A stretch of DNA of 64,000 bases from Delphinapterus leucas (GCF_002288925.2 NW_022098004.1:12734603-12798602), one strand, 5' to 3'. Shown: positions 23,375 through 34,725, counted from the stretch's first letter. The notes: a model not told the origin generated them from the letters alone. Numbers and translations: made by a program.

Positions 23375-23481
23375 CTCTGGGAGTATTTTTGTATTCCCAC
23401 TCGGCACCCAGCAGACTGTTATATGGTGGGCACTATGAGTTCCTTCTGAAGTGACAACTCTCGTTGGTGATCCTGTTGCAG

Positions 23482-23598
23482 AAACCCAGCACAGCAGTGG
23501 AGTATCTCGCAGCCCACCTCTCCAAAATCCACGGCCTGGACTGGCACCCAGACAGCGAGCACATTCTTGCTACCTCCAGTCAAGACAACTCTGTCAAG
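23482..23598 (+). CDS. WDR59: WDR59 window exon 7, residues ~179-217, propeller
   Basis: 117 nt (39 codons), phase 0 on both sides, acceptor 'tcctgttgcag', donor 'gtgagc'. It reads KPSTAVEYLAAHLSKIHGLD, then WHPDSEHILATSSQDNSVK. H--IHGLDWHP and ATSSQD-SVK are the first three strands of a WD blade; the FWD end is in the next exon. Confidence 0.98.
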
Positions 23599-24099
23599 GT
23601 GAGCGGCATCCCCAGGGCAGTTGGGGGAGCGTGTTTGGGAGGCATCAGGGGTGTGTCAGCACTTTCTTCAAGAGGAAATTTGCAGTAGCTTAGCATGGCA
23701 CGTGTTTCAGGGGTGCATGTGCTTTTTGGGGAGCTGGGCAAGTACACCTGGTTATGTGGTCCAGTGGGAGTGATGTAGTAGCACGTATCTGATATGGCTC
23801 CTGGCATTTGTTCAGAGGCTTTTCTTCTTTCCCTTTGTGAAAGGAAGTCAGAGACAAAAACATCTAGAAAGGAAAAGAAGTTTACTTGCCAAGAAGTTGT
23901 CAGGAAGTCCCATTTCAGGACTGGCTCATCAAAATAAAAACACAACAGATAAACAAATAAAGGAGAAAAGCCCACATGGTCATTAAAGTTACCAAGTTTA
24001 CCATTAGTCTGGGGTGGAAAAAGCAATTTTCTCACGTGATTATCACATCTGCACAAGTTAGGACGTCTTCGATCATCAGCATTTCACAAGTAGAGATGG

Positions 24100-26140
24100 A
24101 GTTGTTTTATTAGAGATTCTCTGACTTACAGGAGATGCTCAAGGATTTATGTATGTCGGTGACCCTATTATTTTTGGTTTCTCTCAGTGTTTCTTGTTTG
24201 TTTATCCTCTCTGACTGTGGGATGTGATATGCACCCTTGTTCAAAAGGATGCAGGGCACAGAGTTAGCCATGCCCCACAGTTCCTGCATATGATCAGGTC
24301 TCTGCCTGGAAGGACAGAGATTTGACCGCAGAAATTTGCTTAGCAACTTTAGGATTCAGCTTCAGCAATTTAATGCTTTGTTTTATTTACACAGGCATGT
24401 ACGTCTTTTTGGTATGGTTAGCAAAGCTAGAATCGTACACTCAGGCTTAAAATCTAACTTCTCTCTGGAGGTTTGTAAATCCCCTGGGGTTGTAATTTAT
24501 TCTTATGTGCCAACAGTGGTTTTTCTGTTTGTTTGTTTGTTTGTTTTGGATTTAAGTGTTTGTCCCCATACCCCATCAGCTTGTTTCCCAACTTCAGGAA
24601 CCAGTGATCATCCGATTCACCTCCTTCTCTTTCTTTGAGGTCCCCAAGTTTGTCAATATTCACTAACAACTTTACTACCCTTGAGGCTCGGATTCCATAG
24701 GTAATAAAGTAGATAACAGACCAGTTTCCACATGTGAAACACAGTCCTTATTCCTTACTAGTGGGCTTAGCTTATGAATTAAATGAGATTTTTGGCATGG
24801 TATTTGATTTATTCCACTATACCCTGGTAGGAAGACAGTTTTTATTGAACATATACAAATAACATAATTGTAAAAAGTGAAGCAATTTAGAGGCACTTAT
24901 AATAGTCAACCATTGTTTTTAGTAATTGGTTGATAAGGCTCAATGCATGCCATTTTTTCCTACATAATCATTTTCTTTAGTTTATCTGACAATTTATTAG
25001 CTTATAATTTATAACAATAATTTTTATTCTATTTGTCTTTTGTGAATTCTAAGGGGTCTGCTGGAACAAGATACCATTGAATGAAGTTTCACTTCACTTT
25101 GTAGATTTGTAGATTGTAAACTGTAAAACTGTTGTATTGAGGGTTAGAGCTAGATCAAGAAGAAAGAAAAGGATTTTTCTTCTATGGCCATTAAAAATAG
25201 AACATGAACTGTAATGAAATTAGTTCATGTCAGTTTGGATAACCAATTGTTTTTTTTCCTTATCTTGGGGTAAGCAGGCTATTTTACAAAATTGCCATCT
25301 TCCAGGCTGAGTCCTGGAAATCCAGACCCAGTCCCCTTGTCCATGGTATAAGGGGAGCCATATTGAGAAACCTGTACCCAGAGGCTGTTCCCTGTGATGT
25401 CAGCAGTCAGGAACTTGGCTCCTGACCGAGGGTCTTCTGACATTTCTTCAGAAAAATTTCTCTTTGATCCCTAGCTTGGAGCAGAGGCCTTTGGCAATAG
25501 TAAGAGGAAAGCAGAAGTTACCTATGGATAGAAGGCAGCATGGCTCTGGTTAACTTATTATAATAACCAACTTTATCACATTGAAATAGACCGAAGTCCT
25601 CCATTCAACTATAATGTAATCATTTCATAAGACCCCATCAGTGATGGCCTTGAGAATAAGAGCTTTTTATGAACAGTAAGGACTTTTTCCAGGGTCCTCT
25701 ATTTATCCCATAAATTATCTGACATAACTGTCACCAATTGATGAGCATATTTAAATCTAGAAGCAAAATCTTTTTTTTAAAGGATTAATTTTATTAGTAG
25801 TTATCATGCCGGTCTTTGTAAATGAACATGAATATACTTTTGTCCAACCTGAAAAGTAAACTATTGCTGAAGTGCATTCAGAGTAATAATATTTTACTTG
25901 TATATAATCAACCCAGGGAGGTTGAACTTCTCTTTTATTTGCTAGTTTTTCACATAGGGTGGACCTGGTAACAGGAAAGCATTTACAAAGTGTTGGGCTA
26001 ATTGAAAATATGGAGAATGCCAAGCATACCTAATTATTTCTAGTTTTCCTTCTTTTATAAGTTGAGGGAGCAAGTCATAGTTTACCCCGTGGCCGTCTGG
26101 GAAACCCAAAAGCAGTTTAGATGGAAATGACATCTTCACA
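24100..26140 (-). other. Unassigned AT-rich block, possibly an old retroelement in antisense
   Basis: About 2 kb with no SINE or L1 that I recognise. On the - strand, fragments at 25757-26139 carry short open stretches and read like eroded protein-coding sequence, with hints of a retroviral-type pol segment. They are broken by many stops. I cannot identify a family, no LTR pair is visible, and it may simply be unique intronic DNA. Confidence 0.25.
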
Positions 26141-26199
26141 GTTTTATTATGTTGAATATGGGACTTGAATTCGGCAAAAAAGAATTGTCAGAAGAAACA

Positions 26200-26690
26200 A
26201 GAATTGCCTCATGCTATACCTATATAGTTCCACCCTCCCCAGCCCCTAACTTCTGGCAACCACTGATCTGTTCTCCATCACCGTGGTTTTGTCTTTATGA
26301 GAATGTCATTTACATGGAATCATGCAGAATGTAACTTTTTGAGGTTGGCTTCTTTCACTCAGCATAATGCCTTTAAGATTCCCCCAAGTCGTTTTAAGAA
26401 TCAGTAGTTCATATACTTTTTATTGCTGAGTAGTAATCCACTATATGGATATACTACAATTTATTATCTCTTGACCTGTGGAAGGACATTTGGGCTGTTT
26501 CCAGTTTTTGGTAATTGTGAATAGAGCTGCTGTACACATTCGTGTATTGATTTTTTTCTGTGAACAGAACTTTTCAGTTTTCTAGGGCCAACATATAAGA
26601 ATGGGATTGCTGGGTCACATGGTGGGTGTGTGTTTAACTTTTTAAGAAACTGCCCAACTGTTCTCTGGAGTGGCTCCTCTCACCTTTTTT
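26200..26690 (-). mobile_element. Old L1 3' fragment
   Basis: Antisense L1M markers 'cagcccctaacttctggcaa', 'tacatggaatcatgcagaat' and 'gggattgctgggtcacatgg'. It is interrupted at its right end by two SINEs. Confidence 0.85.
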
Positions 26691-26795
26691 TAAAATTTTT
26701 TTTTTATTTGGTTCGTGCTGCGTGGCATGCAGGATCTTAGTTCCCCAACCAGGGGATGAACCCGTGCCCCCTCCAGTGGACCGCCAGGGGAGTCC
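26690..26795 (-). mobile_element. tRNA-derived SINE (short CHR-type), antisense, truncated
   Basis: 'gctgcgtggcatgcaggatc' to 'accgccaggggagtcccc'. It is shorter than the similar copy at 23251-23374, lacking the segment after 'cccctccagtgga'. Flanks resemble 'ctctcacctttttt'/'cctgtcacctgttt'. Confidence 0.85.
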
Positions 26796-26809
26796 CCTCC
26801 TGTCACCTG

Positions 26810-26813
<4 letters not shown>

Positions 26814-26840
<27 letters not shown>

Positions 26841-27033
26841 TGTGGTACGCGGGCCTCTCACTGTTGTGGCCTCTCCCGTTGCGGAGCACAGGCTCCGGAC
26901 GCGCAGGCTCAGCGGCCATGGCTCACGGGCCCAGCCGCTCCGCGGCATGTGGGATCTTCCCGGACCGGGACACGAACCCGTGCCCCCTGCATCAGCAGGC
27001 GTACTCTCAACCACTGCGCCACCAGGGAAGCCC
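26814..27033 (-). mobile_element. CHR-1 SINE, antisense
   Basis: (TTTTG)n tail, then 'gtggtacgcgggcctctcac' to 'gcgccaccagggaagccc'. A 14-bp duplication 'ctgtcacctgtttt' lies at 26800-26813 and 27034-27047. Confidence 0.97.
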
Positions 27034-27284
27034 CTGTCACCTGTTTTTGACAATAGTTCCTTAATACCTGATAGTTCAGAGTTTCAGTCTTGGCCCTCCT
27101 GCCTTTGGTGCTCTGCCATTTCCTGCTTTCATGGCAAATGCTTGAGCTCTAAGTGTGTTTGTTTTTCTGTTAAAAGCATAGACGTCTCTAAGGCTCAGTT
27201 TTTGTCTGGCTCACCTGTGTGTTCCCTGCACCTTCCGTGTTGGAGTGGATGGAAGAGTGGACGTGAGTGGTTGGGCCCCAAATA

Positions 27285-27470
27285 GTCGCAGTCACCTTTT
27301 TGCTGCGTGGCCTTGACAAGTTACATCGTTTAGTAATTTAGCTTCCACCCTTGAAAAAGAGATTCATAACACCCACTGTATGATTGTTGTAAGGATTAGA
27401 TGGGATGAAACTCTTAAAGCTCTAAACATCTGTCTGAAATGCAGTCAGCGGTCAGTACATTTTTAACTAC
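27285..27470 (+). repeat. MIR fragment
   Basis: 'gcgtggccttgacaagttac', 'gtaaggattagatgggatga' and 'ctcttaaagctctaaacatc' follow the MIR order. Confidence 0.6.
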
Positions 27471-27767
27471 TAGCAATAGCGGTAGTTAATTTAGTAGTTA
27501 AATTACTCTGTGGTGTGAAGTGATACAGGATGAAAAGTTGTCACTTCTACCTTTCAACTATGAAGGTAGTTTAATAGGCAGGCTGGCAGTGATCTGCCTC
27601 AAGGAGTGATCCTCATGTGTTCACAGAAGTCTTTGTTTCTCCTATAATGTTTCTAAGTGTGAAAGGGGCGTTTCCTGTGTGTCTCTGTTACGGGAGCATG
27701 GCCATGGGGGCTGACTCAAAGGCACTTAGAGGACAGAAAGCATGGAGTTTGAAGGCTATGCTTATTT

Positions 27768-28058
27768 CTTTTCTGTTTTTTTAAAAAAATATTTGTTTAT
27801 TTATTTGGCTGCATTGGGTCTTAGTTGTGGCACGCGGGATCTTTGTTGAGTCATGGGGATCTTTCATTGCGGTGCACGGGCTTCTGTCTAGTTGTGGCAC
27901 TTGGGCTCAGTAGTTGTGGTGTGCGGGCTCTCTAGTTGTGGCACACAGGCTTAGTTGCCCCGCGGCATGTGGGATCTTAGTTCTCCGACCAGGGATTGAA
28001 CCCGCATCCCCTGCATTGGAAGGAGGATTCTTAACCACTGGACCACCAGGGAAGTCCC
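27768..28058 (-). mobile_element. tRNA-derived SINE, CHR-2-like, just upstream of an acceptor
   Basis: T/A-rich tail, 'ggctgcattgggtcttagtt' to 'gaccaccagggaagtccc'. Duplication 'ggctatgcttattt' at 27754-27767 and 28059-28072. Only 71 nt separate its right duplication from the exon at 28144. Confidence 0.96.
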
Positions 28059-28143
28059 GGCTATGCTTATTTTGATAGTTGAGGTTTTTTGGTTTTTTTT
28101 AATGGCATTTATTTCACAAATTATCCTGCTTTCTTTCTTCCAG

Positions 28144-28221
28144 TTCTGGGATTACCGCCAGCCTCGGAAATACCTCAATATTCTCCCTTGCCAGGTGCCT
28201 GTCTGGAAGGCCAGATACACT
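28144..28221 (+). CDS. WDR59: WDR59 window exon 8, residues ~218-243, propeller
   Basis: 78 nt (26 codons), phase 0 on both sides, acceptor 'tttcttccag', donor 'gtgagt'. It reads FWDYRQPRKYLNILPCQVPV, then WKARYT. FWDYR finishes the blade begun in exon 7. Skipping it would keep the frame but break the propeller. Confidence 0.98.
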
Positions 28222-28525
28222 GTGAGTGAGATGCCCTACCTCTTGCTCGGAAACATTATCTAGGTGTTTTGGACAGAGGGGGCCAGGGACATTTCCTCTT
28301 ATTTTTTTGTGAGATAGTTTTCTCCTTCTGTCTTGGTTTAGAAGTGGGACAAAGGTGGTAATGACGGCATAAAAGCTGTTATCTGTTTAAAAATTTTCCC
28401 TTGGGTCGTTGGGTGAGACTCTATACTAGAAGTGTTAGACTAGCTGGGCTGGGGAGCTGGGCAGTGTGAAGGTGGTCAGTAAGGGAGGGGAAGAGGGTAA
28501 GCTGGAGGGTTGAGAGGCTGGAGGT

Positions 28526-29290
28526 CAGTGGATCGTGGTGGAAAGAACTCTGGCTTTAGATGCAGAAGACCTTGGTTTAGGGCTTGGCAATGACATTTAA
28601 TTTTTTTCTCCAGCTTTACTGAGATATAATTGACATATAACATGGCATAAGTTCAAGGTATACAACATGTTGATATGTTACACTTACATATTGCCAAACA
28701 GTTACCACTGTAGCATTTGTTAACACTTCCATCGTCACGTAATTACCATCTCTTTTCTGCAATGAGAACATTTAAGATCTACTCTCTTTTAACTCTCAAG
28801 TATATCATATGGTGCTGTTAACCATAATCACACGCTGTACATTAGATCTCCAGAGCTTATTCATCTTATAACCAGAAGTTTGTACCCTTTGACCAGCATC
28901 TCCCTGCTTCTCCCACCCCCAACCCCCGGTAACCACCGTTCTACTCTGTTTCTATGAGTTCAGCTTTTTAGATTCCACGTATAATGATATCATACAGTAC
29001 TTATCTTTGTCTGACTTATTTCACTTGCCATAATGCCCTCAAGGTCCATCCGTATTGTGACAAATGGCAGGGTTTCCTTGTTTCTTGTCGCTGAATAATA
29101 TTCCATTGTATATGTACCACATCTTCTTTATTCATTCATCCATTAACGGACATGTAGGTTGTTTCTGTATCTTGGCTATTGTGAATAATGCTGTAATGAG
29201 CCATTTAATACTTGTGTGGCCTTGGGCAAGCCACCTGTGTTTTTTGAGTAATAGTTTCCTCCTATGTCAAACATGAATGATAGTGTTTAA
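28526..29290 (+). repeat. MIR split in two by an L1
   Basis: 5' half at 28526-28601 ('aagaactctggctttagatg'). 3' half at 29202-29290 ('gtgtggccttgggcaagcca', then 'gagtaatagtttcctcctat'). The L1 at 28602-29201 separates them, and 'catttaat' is repeated at both junctions (28594-28601 and 29202-29209). Confidence 0.8.
28602..29201 (-). mobile_element. L1 3' fragment inside an MIR
   Basis: Antisense 'ctttactgagatataattga', 'cataagttcaaggtatacaa', 'ccggtaaccaccgttctact' and 'ctgaataatattccattgta'. Confidence 0.88.
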
Positions 29291-30383
29291 TATGCCTTGC
29301 TCTTTTTTAAAATTGTGATAAAATTCCTTATTTTTAAGTGTCCAATTCGGTGGCATTTAGTACCTGTACAATATGTTTTCCCTTTGGAAAAAAATCATCT
29401 ATGAAAATGCTGTCTAAACCACAAAATGCTACAAGTATAGTGGATAGGCTGTTACCGACCTTCCAACTTTGTTGCCAGATGGATAATTGATCAGAGATAA
29501 TATATTTCCTTCAGTGTCAACTTGAAAGGGAGCACAGGGATGAATGGAGGGATCTTTATGCATTAGGCTGCCACCTGCTGCATCATGGCGTGAAGAAGAG
29601 AATTGGGGTATTACTTGGCCTTCGCATCTGGGAGCACTTGGGAGGAAGTCAGGCTTTGCTCTTGTGAATTGAAATACTTCTCTGGATTAATATGTTTGCT
29701 TTAAAAAACAAACAGGAAAGCTCAGGAGTGCTGCCAAGAGGGCGGGAGAAAATAAATGTGCTCTTAGGTGGCCTTGGCTTAATTCCTTAAAGAACAGAGT
29801 CTGCCTGTCAACCAAATGAGCCCCTTAGCTACCTCGCAGATTGGGTGTTTGTAAGTGGAAAGTGTCAGTCCTGAAATTGGAAGGTTTTCCTCTGCAGAGC
29901 TGTGGTCTTGGGGGCAGTGGGAAGGTGCTGCTCCACGTGGATGGTGTGCTTCTGGTGCATTTCTACATGGCGGGGTTTGTTTGCTGTCTGGGGTTACCCT
30001 CAGTGTGCTTTGCATGCTCATTTTGGGGATGTACTCGATAACTCTCAGAGGGAACTCGTGGAGAGGAGCCGGGGTGTTCCCGTGTGCAACCCCTAGAGCC
30101 ATTTGCTTATTTTACATTAAAAAACGTTCTTCTCCAAGTATTTAGCTTAGCTTTATTTTTTACTTGCTGTGGTCCCTTCCATCAGCAAAGAAAAAAAAAA
30201 AGGAAAGCAAATGAAAGGTAGATGTGATGGTCAACTGACGGTATTTGGAAAAATGTTCCCCAGATGGGTTGGGGCCTCCCATCATCCAGTTTATTTTAAT
30301 TAGGCGAGAATTCCAACGTGGGTAACTCAAGACTCAGCGGATTCTCCCTGGAACAATGCCTGCTTTTCCCTCTTCTGCCACAG

Positions 30384-30540
30384 CCTTTCAGCAATGGATT
30401 GGTGACCGTGATGGTTCCCCAGCTGCGGAGGGAGAACAGCCTGCTCTTGTGGAATGTCTTTGACTTGAACACGCCGGTCCATACCTTCGTAGGTCATGAT
30501 GATGTGGTGCTGGAATTCCAGTGGAGGAAACAGAAGGAAG
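30384..30540 (+). CDS. WDR59: WDR59 window exon 9, residues ~244-296, propeller
   Basis: 157 nt, acceptor 'cttctgccacag', donor 'gtgggt'. It reads PFSNGLVTVMVPQLRRENS, LLLWNVFDLNTPVHTF, VGHDDVVLEFQWRKQKE plus one base of Gly. LLLWN ends a blade and GHDDVV-EFQW opens the next one. Confidence 0.98.
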
Positions 30541-30878
30541 GTGGGTGGGAGGGAGACCGCCAACTGATTTCCTCCTGAGCCCTGCTCACCAACAGCTCCC
30601 GTCGGGGTGGGCCCCATGATCGGAGGGGAGGATGCAGGAACAGGGCTGGCTTAGGAGCGGGAGTCAGGGAACCTCCCCCTTTAATCGTAGGTGGGTGATA
30701 GGGTGTGTGGCTGTGCTTCTTCCCCCCAAGTCCATCCTCTTGTGTTCTGTGTAGTGTCTCTCCTATGTGGAAGGGATCTGGAGAGGTTGGTAGCCTTGCT
30801 GTTGGATCATTTCTAGAGCTGAAAAACTCAGGGGTCATCGCATGCTCAGAAATCCCTGGCACTTGCTCCTTCCCCCCC

Positions 30879-31021
30879 GTTTTTGTTTATTTGTTTGTTT
30901 GTTTTGTTTTGTTTTGGGTGCAACGTGCGGCTTGTGGTATTTTAGTTCCCCCATCAGGGATCAAACCCGGGCCCTTGGCAGTGAGAGCGTGGAGTCCTAA
31001 CCACTGGATTGCCAAGGAATT
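30879..31021 (-). mobile_element. tRNA-derived SINE (short CHR-type), antisense
   Basis: (TTTG)n tail, 'gggtgcaacgtgcggcttgt' to 'ggattgccaaggaattc'. Flanks 'ctccttcccccc' and 'ctcccttccccc' look duplicated. Confidence 0.9.
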
Positions 31022-31059
31022 CTCCCTTCCCCCTCTATTGATGAGGGAGATGCAAGGTC

Positions 31060-31400
31060 ATCGTCAGTACCACCTACCACGTATTCCCAGTTCTCTTCAC
31101 AAGCACACAGTGGTATTTCACCTCCCAACCCCTTGAAGATAGGTTTGGCCACGTGACCTGCTTGGATCTTGAAACCTGAACGAAAGTGATGCAGTCTCTT
31201 TTGGGTTGAAGTGGTAACAGCCGGTGTGCAATTATTTACCCTCTCTGCTTCTTCCGAGGTACCTGGAGAAACTCCATGTGGCGCTGCTCCCACCAGGGTG
31301 GGGGTGAGGTGAAGATGTAGAGAGAGCCGGAGAGCCTTGCATTAAGCCACTGAGATTTGGGGCTGTTTGTTATTGCAGCTTAATCTAGCTAGCCCTCATT
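31060..31400 (+). mobile_element. MaLR-type LTR fragment, sense
   Basis: 'agataggtttggccacgtga' and 'taagccactgagatttgggg' followed by 'tgttattgcagcttaatcta' are the 3' part of an MLT1-like LTR. The 5' end is not visible. Confidence 0.55.
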
Positions 31401-31700
31401 CATGCATCATAAGTATAAGGGGGGTTAGGAAGCCCTCAGCCTCACTTTCTCCACCAAAGCACCATGCAAACTTAATTTCAACCTCCCTTGTCTTGAGATC
31501 TTATTGCCACACTCTCTAAATGTTTTCCAGACCAGAAGTATATTTCATGGTCTTTTCATATCACAGAAGGAAAACCGGGCAGTGGAGTGGTGTGACTTGT
31601 CCAGAGTCCAGGAGAGGTCTCTGGTGGACCTGGGATTAGAGCAGTCATCTTATCCCAGCTCGTTTGTGACCTTCACAAGCCTCTTCTAGGATAGTTTTTT

Positions 31701-31990
31701 TTTGTTTTTTTTTATTTTTATTTAAAAATATTTATTCATTTATTTGGCTGCATTGGGTCTTAGTTGCGGCACGCAGGATGTTTGTTGTGGCATGCAGGAT
31801 CTTTCACTGTGGCACGTGGGGTCTTCGTTGCAGCACACGGGCTGCTGTCTAGTTGTGGCTCAGGGACTCTAGAGCACATGGGTTTAGTTGCCCCATGGCA
31901 TGTGGGATCTTAGTTCCCCGACCAGGGATTGAACCCACGTCCCCTGCATTGAAAGGCAAATTCTTAACCACTGGACCACCAGGGAAGTCC
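31701..31990 (-). mobile_element. tRNA-derived SINE, CHR-2-like, antisense
   Basis: T-tail, 'ggctgcattgggtcttagtt' to 'gaccaccagggaagtcc'. Duplication 'ctaggatagttttt' (from 31686) and 'ctaggattgttttt' (from 31991). Confidence 0.95.
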
Positions 31991-32344
31991 CTAGGATTGT
32001 TTTTGAAAGGAATCTTTTGATCATGCTCTTAATTTTCCCATCTTCATTTCCATAATCTGACTTGCTTCTGGAAACACGAGGCTGCTTGGTCTCTATCCCA
32101 TCAATTTCCATGCTTGACTTCATCTTTCAACTCTTTGTCCTGCATTTTGCCATTGAAAAGAGATGATAGAGTTTCCCCATGGTCTGGCAGCGAGAGGTTG
32201 GCCTGTAGTTTCGGACTGAAATAAAAGGTTTTTAGCAACCCATTTTCAGTTGTCTGTGTCACCTGTAAGCTGGCAGGGTGAAAGCTGGCAGGGTGAATTG
32301 TATAAATTGGGGCTGTCTAGCCAGTAGTGAAATTTTGAGTACAA

Positions 32345-32860
32345 GTTATAGGTGTTTAAAATTCCTTTTTATTGTGAGATATATCATCTACAAAATTGCA
32401 TAAAACATGTAGAGTTTATAATGTGAAAATCTGTGTGACTACCACCAAGGTCAAGAAAGAAAGCATTGCTAGAACCCGGAAGCTTCCCGATCACAATCCT
32501 TTCCCTTTCCTAGAGGTAAACACTATCCTAACATTTACGATAGTGATTTCTGTTTTTATTTTTACAGTTTACCACCCATTTCTGCATCCCTAAAAATAGT
32601 TTAGGTTTGTTTGTTTTTGAACCTTTTATAAATGTAGCCATCCTGCATGTATTCCTTTTTTTAAAAAAAATTATTTATTTAGTTGCAGCATGCGGACTCT
32701 TAGTTGCAGCATGCACGCGGGATCTAGTTCCACGACTAGGGATCGAACCTGGGCCCCCTGCATTGGGAGCCCAGAGTCTCACCCACTGGGCCACCAGGGA
32801 AGTCCCCATCCTGCATGTATTCTTATATTTTACTTCTTTCTCAACCTAATGGTGTTCCAT
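32345..32860 (-). mobile_element. Probable old L1 3' fragment, interrupted by a SINE
   Basis: 'cctttttattgtgagatata', 'cataaaacatgtagagttta' and 'gatcacaatcctttcccttt' resemble antisense old L1 3' ends. It is interrupted at 32655-32805. Confidence 0.45.
32655..32805 (-). mobile_element. tRNA-derived SINE (short CHR-type), antisense
   Basis: 'agttgcagcatgcggactct' to 'gggccaccagggaagtcc'. A perfect 17-bp duplication 'ccatcctgcatgtattc' lies at 32638-32654 and 32806-32822. Confidence 0.97.
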
Positions 32861-33438
32861 TTTCTTTTTACTGCCATGTCTTCTTAGTCAGTTTTTACTG
32901 GACCACCTCAGGCTTTGATGTTGGTTTTTCACTGTGGTGAAGGAGCTCTCAGAGGTAGGAAGAGAATCAGGATGTTGTGGTCCAAGGAAAAGGATGCTTC
33001 GTGAAGGAATCGGAGGTCATTGGTTTTGGGTTTTGCTGAAGGATCTCCATGCAAAGTAAGAGAGAAGCACTTAATTGTATACATAGGTATAAATAGGAAG
33101 CCACACGATCATTAAGAGACCAGTTCCAAAAGCTGATTGAGGAGGGAAGCCTGATTGTAAGACAGCAGAAACAGAGGCAACACGAACTGGTTTTGTGAGT
33201 GAGGTTGCCTTCAGAGGCAAGGAGTAGACTAAATTCCTTGGAGGAGGCTGCTGCCCTCTCTGAAGGCAAGGAGAAGAGGCAAGAAAGGGAGTAGGTGTAA
33301 AAGCAAAGGCCCTTTGAAAATAGGGAATAGGGCCGAAGACCCAAGTAGAGGATTTGGGTTTAGAAAGGAATTAGGCATAACTTTTCTTCAAAGTCAGGGA
33401 CATGAAAAGAGGCTGGATGTGGAGCCAGAAAATTGTTG

Positions 33439-33567
33439 CTGGGACTTCCTTGGTGGTCCAGTGGTTAGGACTCTGTGCTTTCACTGCCGAGGGCCCGGGT
33501 TCAATCCCTGGTTGGGAAACTAAGATCCTGCAAGCCATGCAGCGATGCCAAAAAAGAAAAAAAGAAA
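33439..33567 (+). mobile_element. tRNA-derived SINE (short CHR-type)
   Basis: 'gggacttccttggtggtcca', B-box-like 'gggttcaatccctgg', A/AG tail. Duplication 'agaaaattgttg' at 33427-33438 and 33568-33579. Confidence 0.96.
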
Positions 33568-34226
33568 AGAAAATTGTTGTTATGAACATGGGCTAGATGG
33601 TGGTTCTCATGACAGGTAGTAGCTCAGAATAGTTGCTGTCTTGATAGTTGTACACAGGGATGTATTAAAACATGGAGGAATGAATGCCTGGTTGAAGGCA
33701 GTGACACAGAGAAGGAACTTTGGCCCTCACTCACTCTGTTCTTTGTTGCCTCAGTTTCCCCATCCATAATATGAGGGAATGGATGAAATTATTTCTAGAT
33801 TCTTTGCTGTCTAAAGTTGGCCATAAAGAAGATTCTAGATACTGCAGAATTACCCTGAAATGTTCTGATCTTTCATAAAGCTCTTTCAGAAAGCACCTTG
33901 GACCTTTTTATTGATAGGATAATTTCCCTTTGACCAGACCTATCGTGTGAAAATGCAATTCAGTCAGTTAAGAACATTAAAGATTGATTATTCCTTTTAT
34001 AAAGAGATGCATTTCCTTACCAAAAAATTATTTTAAACAGTAAGATGTCACGATGCATTTAAAACAATTCATTTTACAAGCAACCTATTCATCCCCAGCT
34101 CCTCTGGAGCACGTAAAAGGAGGAACATTTGTGGAGGTGAAAGTTCAGTGAGACGTTAAATCCCAGCATCACTCTTCACTTGCTAATTTGTGAGCTATTA
34201 TTTCACTTCATTTAAGTTTCTGCTCA

Positions 34227-34511
34227 GGACTTCCCTGGTGGCGCAGTGGTTAAGAATCTGCCTGCCAGTGCATGGGACATGGGTTCAAGTCCTGGTCCGG
34301 GAAGATCCCACATGCTGTGGAGCAGCTAAGCCCGTGCACCACAACTACTGAGCCTGCGCTCTACAGCCTGCGAGCCACAACTACTGAAGCCCGCATGCCT
34401 AGAGCCCATGCTCCACAACAAGAGAAGCCACCACAATTAGAAGACCGTGTGTAGCTATGAAGACCCAACGCAGCCAAAGATAAATAAATAAATTTATTAA
34501 AAAAGAAATAA
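34227..34511 (+). mobile_element. CHR-2 SINE, first of a tandem pair
   Basis: 'acttccctggtggcgcagtg', 'gagcctgcgctctacagcct', and an (AAAT)n-type tail near 34480-34500. The tail runs straight into a CHR-1 copy. Confidence 0.95.
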
Positions 34512-34725
34512 GGGCTTCCCTGGTGGCGCAGTGGTTGAGAGTCCGCCTGCCGATGCAGGGGACACAGGTTTGTGCCCCGGTCCGGGAAGATCCCACATGC
34601 CGCGGAGGGGCTGGGCCCGTGGGCCATGGCCGCTGAGCCTGTGCGTCCGGAGCCTGTGCTCCGCAACGGGAGAGGCCACAACAGTGAGAGGCCCGCGTAC
34701 CGCAAAAATAAATAAATAAATAAAA
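34512..34725 (+). mobile_element. CHR-1 SINE, second of a tandem pair
   Basis: 'ggcttccctggtggcgcagt' to 'aggcccgcgtaccgc' and (AAAT)n. The outer repeat 'gtttctgctca' (34216-34226) versus 'ggttctgctca' (34730-34740) encloses both SINEs, so the CHR-1 probably inserted into the tail of the older CHR-2. Confidence 0.96.

Larger units (their letters stand above)
19782..23481 (+). other. WDR59: Intron 19782-23481 (3700 nt)
   Basis: Donor gtgagt, acceptor 'gatcctgttgcag'. It holds a SINE within an MIR (19992-20240), an MIR (21545-21775), an old LINE-like block (21775-22300), an L1 3' end (22466-22740) and two SINEs (23004-23206, 23251-23374). I see nothing specific in 20240-21540. Confidence 0.85.
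23599..28143 (+). other. WDR59: Intron 23599-28143 (4545 nt)
   Basis: Donor gtgagc, acceptor 'ttctttcttccag'. It holds an unassigned block (24100-26140), an L1 fragment (26200-26690), SINEs at 26690-26795, 26814-27033 and 27768-28058, and an MIR (27285-27470). Confidence 0.85.
28222..30383 (+). other. WDR59: Intron 28222-30383 (2162 nt)
   Basis: Donor gtgagt, acceptor 'ccctcttctgccacag'. It holds an MIR split by an L1 fragment (28526-29290) and a short L1-like piece near 29303-29372. The rest (29400-30380) shows nothing I can identify. Confidence 0.85.

Noticed and set aside
22980..23438. Open frames of 100-190 codons with similar proteins recurring at 11481, 22980, 26722, 34361, 34819 and 47626
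   Set aside because: They are translations of the GC-rich CHR-1 SINE in several frames. The repeated protein pattern reflects the repeat, not a gene family.
29841..30145. Overlapping + strand frames at 29841-30145 as a possible small gene
   Set aside because: No recognisable domain, no splice context, and located in an intron between in-phase exons.
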